Assembly (NCBI GenBank): GCA_003557445.1
Contig: PWOK01000153.1
Span: 1-38,736 of the forward strand
DNA length: 38,736 nt
Direction of reading: 5' to 3'
Source of the DNA: Halanaerobiaceae bacterium
GTDB lineage: Bacteria > Bacillota_F > Halanaerobiia > Halanaerobiales > CSSED10-376
Both the position numbers and the translations under genes were made by a program. Below, in pieces: positions 34,156-38,736 of the stretch. The notes beneath the pieces are model-generated. The model was given only the letters and a program-made list of their open reading frames with translations, ran no database searches and was not told the origin of the DNA. Position 1 is the first letter of the stretch; every line of letters begins with the position of its first letter.

Positions 34156-35417
34156 GATAAAACCTCCTCCGGATGTACAATATATCCTTTAATGGCAGAA
34201 GCAGCAGCAACTGCTGGATTTGATAAATAAACTTCACTTTCTTTGTGACCCATTCTGCCCACAAAATTACGGTTTGTTGTGGCAATCGCTTTTTCTCCCG
34301 GGGCAAGTATACCCATATGACCACCAAGACAGGGACCACATGTGGGTGTACTTACGGCAACACCAGCATCTATAAAGATATTTATTAATCCTTCATCAAG
34401 AGCCTGTTTGTAAATTGTCTGTGTCCCTGGAAAAACTATACATCTCACATCAGATTTAACCTGATTATCCTTTAGTATTTTAGCAGATATTCTTAAATCC
34501 TCAATCCGGCCATTAGTACAGGAACCAATAACTGCCTGATCAACTTTTATATGTCCTGCTTCACTTACTGGATGGGTGTTTTCAGGTAAATGAGGAAATG
34601 CTATCTGAGGTTCCAGGTTACTTACATCATATTCAATAATATCTTCATATACAGCATCCTGATCACTATATAGAGGTGTATATTCTCTAACTGCTCTATC
34701 TTTAAGATATTCTTCAGTTTTTTGGTCTGCCTTAATCAGGCCACATTTACCTCCTGCTTCAATGGCCATATTGGACATGGTCATTCTTCCATCCATTGAA
34801 AGGTTTTCTACTGCTTCTCCGGTAAATTCCATGGCTCTGTAAAGGGCACCATCTACACCAATATCTCCAATAGTATATAAGATAAGGTCTTTACCACCAA
34901 CCCATGGTTTTAATTTACCTTTATATACAAATTTAATTGTATATGGTACTTTAAACCAGGCCTCTCCTGTTGCCATAGCAGCAGCCATATCTGTACTACC
35001 AACACCGGTTCCCAGGGCACCTAAAGCACCATAAGTACAGGTATGTGAATCAGCACCTATAATTATTTCTCCGGGTAATGTTAACCCCTGTTCCGGTAAA
35101 AGACAGTGTTCTATTCCCATCTGACCTATTTCAAAATAGTTTTTCAACTGCTGTTTATGGGCAAATTCTCTAATAAATTTTGTCTGTTCAGCAGATTTAA
35201 TATCCTTATTGGGAGTAAAATGATCGGGTACAATAACAACCCTTTCTTTATCAAAAACATTTTCAATACCTATTTTTTCAAACTCTTTTATTGCCACCGG
35301 TGTTGTTACATCATTTCCCAGAACCATGTCAACTCTGGTTTTGTGTATTTCACCCGGTTTAACCAGGTCTTTATCAGTATGGGCAGCAATAATTTTTTCA
35401 ACCATAGTCATTCCCAT
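34152..35417 (-). CDS. leuC: 3-isopropylmalate dehydratase, large subunit
   Basis: A 421-residue aconitase-family protein with a [4Fe-4S] cluster. Cluster cysteines lie in [14 protein letters not shown] and [13 protein letters not shown]. The substrate region [32 protein letters not shown] is intact. It is the shorter two-subunit form found in archaea and clostridia, paired with a 164-residue LeuD. It sits between leuA (25 bases) and leuD (overlap), with AGGAGA before the ATG. Confidence 0.95.
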   Translation of the reverse strand: MGMTMVEKIIAAHTDKDLVKPGEIHKTRVDMVLGNDVTTPVAIKEFEKIGIENVFDKERVVIVPDHFTPNKDIKSAEQTKFIREFAHKQQLKNYFEIGQMGIEHCLLPEQGLTLPGEIIIGADSHTCTYGALGALGTGVGSTDMAAAMATGEAWFKVPYTIKFVYKGKLKPWVGGKDLILYTIGDIGVDGALYRAMEFTGEAVENLSMDGRMTMSNMAIEAGGKCGLIKADQKTEEYLKDRAVREYTPLYSDQDAVYEDIIEYDVSNLEPQIAFPHLPENTHPVSEAGHIKVDQAVIGSCTNGRIEDLRISAKILKDNQVKSDVRCIVFPGTQTIYKQALDEGLINIFIDAGVAVSTPTCGPCLGGHMGILAPGEKAIATTNRNFVGRMGHKESEVYLSNPAVAAASAIKGYIVHPEEVLS

Positions 35418-35442
35418 ATTATATCTCTCCTTATATGATTAA

Positions 35443-36966
35443 TTAATGCCCGGCTAAATACTTATTTATTGTCTCCAGATAGGCTATGGCACTTGCTTCA
35501 GTTATATCAGTCTGGGCACTGTGTCCAACAAAGGTTTCTCCTTTAATATCTGTTTTTACTATTACTTCACCCAGGGCATCTTTTCCTTCCGTTATGGCAT
35601 TGATTTTATATTCTATTAAACGAATATCTTCAATTTCTACTATTTCATTAATTGTTTGAAAAATAGCATCAATCGGTCCATCACCACTACAGGATGCTTT
35701 CTGTAATAGATTATCCTCTTTTTTGATTCTAATTGTGGCTGTGGGAATCAAATTAATCCCTGTAGATACTGAAAGATAATCAAGTTCATAGATACTTTCA
35801 TGTTTATGATACTGATCATCTATTAAAGCCTCTATTTCTACAGGAGTTATTTTTTTCTTCTTATCTGCCAGTTTTTTAAATCTACGAAACACATCTTCAA
35901 AAATATCATCATCAAGATCATAATTTTTCTTTTGAATAAAATCACGAAGAGCATGTCTTCCTGAATGTTTACCCAGAACCAGTTTATTATCTTCAAGCCC
36001 AATAGTCCTGGCATCCATAATTTCATAGGTTGTTCTTTCTTTAATTACCCCATCCTGATGGATTCCAGCTTCATGAGCAAAGGCATTTTCTCCAACAATT
36101 GCTTTATTGGGTTGTATATGCATACCGGTCAAATTAGCAACTATTTTGCTTAAACGGGCAATTTGTGTGGTATCCTGTGATATTTCTATATCATAAAAAT
36201 CTTTTCTGGTATACAGGGCCATAATAATTTCTTCCAGAGCTGTATTACCAGCCCTTTCTCCTATTCCATTAACTGCAACCTCTATCTGATTGGCTCCATT
36301 TTCAATGGCGGCCAGACTATTAGCTGTTCCCAGTCCTAAATCATTATGACAGTGTAAACTTAAATCCACTTTATCAATATTTTCTACATTTTCCTTAATA
36401 TATTTTACCAGTCTGGCAAATTCATGGGGCACTGCATAACCAACAGTATCGGGAACATTAATGGCAGTGGCTCCTGCTTTAATTACTTCAGTAAATATTT
36501 CAGCTAAAAATTCAGGCTGACTTCTGGAAGCATCCTCTGCTGAAAACTCCACATTTGAAGTATATTTTTTAGCATATTTAACAGCTTCAATTGCCTGTTT
36601 TTTTACCTGTTCTGGTTTAAGTTTTAATTTATGTTTCATATGAATGGGAGAAGTAGCAATAAAAACATGAATCAAAGGTTCTTCAGCACTTTTTAATGCT
36701 TCCCAGGCCCTATCAATATCCTTTTTGCGGGAACGGGCCAGCCCACAAATTACTACATCCCTTATTTCATCTGCTATTTTTTTTACAGCCTTAAAATCTC
36801 CTGGTGAAGATACAGGAAAACCGGCTTCTATTATATCAACCTTTAGTTTTGCAAGCTGTTTAGCTATTATTAATTTTTCTTCTGGTACTAAACTAACCCC
36901 TGGTGATTGTTCACCATCCCTTAAAGTTGTATCAAAAATTTTAACTTTTCCCATTATCTTTATCAC
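35443..36966 (-). CDS. leuA: 2-isopropylmalate synthase
   Basis: A 507-residue enzyme that condenses acetyl-CoA with 2-ketoisovalerate, the first committed step of leucine synthesis. The catalytic barrel begins KIFDTTLRDGEQSPGVSL and contains VDLSLHCHNDLGLGTANSLAAIENGA, the metal-binding HCHND. The C-terminal LeuA regulatory domain (about 390-507), where leucine binds, is present, so feedback control is expected. The longest frame starts at GTG 36966; an ATG at 36954 (MGKVKIF) is equally possible, and the ribosome binding site AGAAGGTGA does not decide well between them. It follows ilvC by 14 bases. Confidence 0.95.
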   Translation of the reverse strand: MIKIMGKVKIFDTTLRDGEQSPGVSLVPEEKLIIAKQLAKLKVDIIEAGFPVSSPGDFKAVKKIADEIRDVVICGLARSRKKDIDRAWEALKSAEEPLIHVFIATSPIHMKHKLKLKPEQVKKQAIEAVKYAKKYTSNVEFSAEDASRSQPEFLAEIFTEVIKAGATAINVPDTVGYAVPHEFARLVKYIKENVENIDKVDLSLHCHNDLGLGTANSLAAIENGANQIEVAVNGIGERAGNTALEEIIMALYTRKDFYDIEISQDTTQIARLSKIVANLTGMHIQPNKAIVGENAFAHEAGIHQDGVIKERTTYEIMDARTIGLEDNKLVLGKHSGRHALRDFIQKKNYDLDDDIFEDVFRRFKKLADKKKKITPVEIEALIDDQYHKHESIYELDYLSVSTGINLIPTATIRIKKEDNLLQKASCSGDGPIDAIFQTINEIVEIEDIRLIEYKINAITEGKDALGEVIVKTDIKGETFVGHSAQTDITEASAIAYLETINKYLAGH

Positions 36967-36980
36967 TCACCTTCTACTTT

Positions 36981-37973
36981 CTACTTTTTAATCCAGGGCA
37001 TCATATCCCTTAATTTTTTCCCCACTTTCTCTATTAAATGATTCTCATCCTTTTCTGTGAGAGCATTAAAAACAGGACGGTTTGCCTTATTTTCTAATAT
37101 CCATTCTCTGGCAAATTCACCCGTTTGTACATCTTTAAGAACTTTTTTCATCCTCTGTTTTACATCCTCATTTATAATTTCCGGTCCTATTTTTACATCA
37201 CCATATTGGGCAGTATCACTTATTGAGTGACGCATCATGGTAATACCACCTTCATACATTAAATCAACAATTAATTTTAACTCATTTAAACATTCAAAAT
37301 AGGCTATTTCTGGCTGATAACCTGCTTCTACCAGTGTCTCAAATCCTGCTTTTACTAAAGCTGTTGTTCCTCCACATAATACTGCCTGTTCACCAAATAA
37401 ATCAGTCTCTGTTTCCTCTCGAAAACTTGTTTCCAGAACTCCAGCCCGGGCACAACCAATACCTTTAGCATAGGCCAGAGCAATATCCTTTGCCTGACCG
37501 GAATAATCCTGTTCAACAGCAAGTAATCCCGGAACTCCCTGACCATTTTCATATAATCTTCTAACCAAATGACCCGGGCTTTTAGGAGCTATCATATATA
37601 TATCCACATTTTCTGGAGGTACAATCTGACCAAAGTGAATATTAAAACCATGAGAAAAACCCAGAGCATTATTTTCTTCTAAATAGGGCTCAATTTCTGT
37701 TTTATAAACTTTACTCTGTACTTCATCTGGAACCAAAATATGAATAATATCTGCTTTTTTTACAGCCTCTGAAGTTGACATAACTTCCATACCATCTTTT
37801 TTTGCCATTTCCCAGTTTGTAGTACCTTTAAGTTCTGCCACTATGACATTCAGACCACTTTCTTTTAGATTCTGAGCCTGAGCATGCCCCTGACTTCCGT
37901 ATCCAATAACTGCAATAGTCTTTTCTTTTAATAGTTCTAAATTAGCATCATCTTCATAATATATTTCTACCAT
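36981..37973 (-). CDS. ilvC: Ketol-acid reductoisomerase, class I
   Basis: A 330-residue enzyme that isomerises and reduces acetolactate in isoleucine/valine synthesis. The Rossmann motif is [19 protein letters not shown]. The C-terminal metal-binding knot includes [16 protein letters not shown] and [19 protein letters not shown]. The cofactor loop reads [16 protein letters not shown], in which the usual arginine and serines are replaced by Lys, Thr and Asn, so NADPH preference is not assured. The ATG at 37973 is chosen over a GTG at 37982 because GGGAG sits ten bases before it. It starts one base after the ilvN stop codon. Confidence 0.95.
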   Translation of the reverse strand: MVEIYYEDDANLELLKEKTIAVIGYGSQGHAQAQNLKESGLNVIVAELKGTTNWEMAKKDGMEVMSTSEAVKKADIIHILVPDEVQSKVYKTEIEPYLEENNALGFSHGFNIHFGQIVPPENVDIYMIAPKSPGHLVRRLYENGQGVPGLLAVEQDYSGQAKDIALAYAKGIGCARAGVLETSFREETETDLFGEQAVLCGGTTALVKAGFETLVEAGYQPEIAYFECLNELKLIVDLMYEGGITMMRHSISDTAQYGDVKIGPEIINEDVKQRMKKVLKDVQTGEFAREWILENKANRPVFNALTEKDENHLIEKVGKKLRDMMPWIKK

Positions 37974-37974
37974 T

Positions 37975-38496
37975 TTATTCACTCTCCCTGTTATTTTTAA
38001 TTTCCCGGCGGCGTTTTAATTCCTGTCCTCTGGTTAAAGCTACCAGACCGGTTCTTACAATTTCCATAATATCAAAATCATTTAATATCTCAACTAAAGC
38101 CTCAATTTTATTCTCGGTACCAGTGGCCTCAAGCATTAAACTATCATAAGAAACATCAACAACTTTTGCCCTGAAAGTATCAGCTATTTGTATAATTTCC
38201 ATTCTTTCTTTTCTTGAACATCCAATCCTTATCAGAGCCAGGTCTCTATCAACTATTGCTTCTTTGCTTAATTCATAAATTTTAATTACATCTATTAGTT
38301 TATTCAACTGTTTCTTTACCTGTTGCAGAGTTTTTTGATCTCCCCTGACAACAATTGTCATTCTTGATATTTCCGGATTTTCAGTTTCACCAACATTTAA
38401 ACTATGGATATTAAAATTGCGGCGGCTAAAAAGCCCGGCAACTCTGGTTAAAACACCTGGTTTGTTTAAAACTGATACTGATAAAATATGGGTCAA
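37975..38496 (-). CDS. ilvN: Acetolactate synthase, small (regulatory) subunit
   Basis: A 173-residue ACT-domain subunit that activates acetolactate synthase and makes it sensitive to valine. The ACT domain is [33 protein letters not shown]; the second half has [29 protein letters not shown]. The start is a TTG at 38496 giving [10 protein letters not shown]; a GTG at 38505 lies inside the GGAGG ribosome binding site. It heads the ilvN-ilvC-leuA-leuC-leuD run. Its catalytic partner ilvB is not directly upstream, which is unusual; the tail of ilvE is there instead. Confidence 0.93.
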   Translation of the reverse strand: MTHILSVSVLNKPGVLTRVAGLFSRRNFNIHSLNVGETENPEISRMTIVVRGDQKTLQQVKKQLNKLIDVIKIYELSKEAIVDRDLALIRIGCSRKERMEIIQIADTFRAKVVDVSYDSLMLEATGTENKIEALVEILNDFDIMEIVRTGLVALTRGQELKRRREIKNNRESE

Positions 38497-38540
38497 TTCA
38501 ATCACCTCCAGTGGTATTTAAATCAAAATTGTAATAATTT

Positions 38541-38569
38541 AAACAAAAAGCACCAGATATACTGGAGCT
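38541..38569 (-). terminator. Terminator/attenuator between ilvE and ilvN
   Basis: On the minus strand AGCTCCAG (38569-38562) and CTGGTGCT (38556-38549) form an 8-bp stem with one T-T mismatch and a five-base loop, then TTTTTG. An overlapping hairpin CTGGA-AGC-TCCAG (38574-38562) would exclude it. It ends the ilvE transcript, or attenuates readthrough into ilvN. Confidence 0.65.
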
Positions 38570-38596
38570 TCCAGGAACTATATAAACAGAATAATT

Positions 38597-38736
38597 TTAA
38601 TAGATAGGTACACCCGTATTATTTGCAATTTCTCTAAATTTATTTATTATTTTTTTTGTATATTGACCCGGGGTACCATCAGCTATTTTCCGGCCATCAA
38701 CTTCCACAACCGGTATTACCTCAGCTGCTGTTCCTG
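38597..38736 (-). CDS. ilvE: Branched-chain amino acid aminotransferase, C-terminal fragment (cut by window edge)
   Basis: The last 45 codons of a class-IV PLP aminotransferase. The translation contains GTAAEVIPVVEVDGRKIADG, followed by TPGQYTKKIINKFREIANNTGVPIY and a TAA stop at 38597-38599. GTAAEV-PV--VDGR-I-DG is the C-terminal PLP-phosphate and substrate-binding region of branched-chain aminotransferases, the last enzyme of leucine, valine and isoleucine synthesis. It lies upstream of ilvN, with a terminator-like hairpin between them. Confidence 0.9.
   Translation of the reverse strand, partial: GTAAEVIPVVEVDGRKIADGTPGQYTKKIINKFREIANNTGVPIY

Noticed and set aside
38497..38596. A T-box or leader-peptide attenuator upstream of ilvN
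   Set aside because: The spacer is only about 100 bases, has no GGGTGG-ACCGCG-like T-box sequence and no run of Leu/Val/Ile codons behind a ribosome binding site.
1..38736. CRISPR arrays, insertion sequences, prophage or defence genes
   Set aside because: No regularly spaced repeats, transposase, integrase or nuclease-type genes were seen; gene content and codon use look uniformly chromosomal.

Overview
The window is AT-rich and gene-dense, and almost every gene lies on the minus strand with a strong GGAGG-type ribosome binding site. It reads as a chromosomal segment of a low-GC anaerobic Firmicute. The rapZ-yvcK-whiA cluster, the Rnf/Mrp ion-coupled energetics, the GH57 branching enzyme with a GT4 glucosyltransferase, and the absence of respiratory genes make a Halanaerobiales-like (halophilic or thermophilic, fermentative) organism the best guess. 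This is inference from gene content, not a database match. No mobile element, CRISPR array, tRNA or rRNA was seen. No gene-free stretch exceeds 300 bases.

Layout from left to right. 1-1777: glycolytic gap-pgk (pgk is cut by the window edge). 1922-5041: the rapZ-yvcK-whiA regulatory operon. 5101-10710: a nine-gene Mrp-type antiporter module in the gene order of the Mrp part of archaeal Mbh/Mbx complexes, with MrpA split into small subunits and two large MrpD-like subunits, but no hydrogenase genes. 10821-15084: a divergent Rnf-like complex (RnfC, an RnfD fused to two FMN-binding domains, RnfE-like, RnfA-like, and a small membrane protein where rnfB would be expected). 15249-25268: a MoxR ATPase / DUF58 / VWA operon with three poorly characterised membrane genes. 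25358-27199: a squalene-synthase-family enzyme and an unknown membrane protein. 27324-33615: alpha-glucan or sugar-nucleotide genes (pyrophosphorylase with pseudo-mutase, GT4, GH57 branching enzyme, DUF4912 protein). 33661-38736: branched-chain amino acid genes leuD, leuC, leuA, ilvC, ilvN and the tail of ilvE.

The most interesting locus is 5101-15246. The RnfA- and RnfE-like subunits have lost the conserved cysteines that hold the intramembrane iron-sulfur cluster in Rnf/Nqr, and rnfB is absent. The RnfD subunit carries a tandemly duplicated FMN domain in the same polypeptide, and the genes lie head-to-tail with an Mbh-style Mrp module. My hypothesis is that the two modules form, or work as, a redox-linked Na+/H+ translocating system that is neither classical Rnf nor classical Mrp. 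A perfect 12-bp terminator hairpin lies between the two modules, about 33 bases before mrpE, so their expression is probably tuned by readthrough.

Start codons were re-chosen by ribosome binding site for whiA, mrpG, mrpE, the 79-residue protein, both VWA genes, the GH57 enzyme, ilvC and ilvN. In these cases the longest open frame begins at or inside the Shine-Dalgarno sequence, or carries an unlikely upstream extension.
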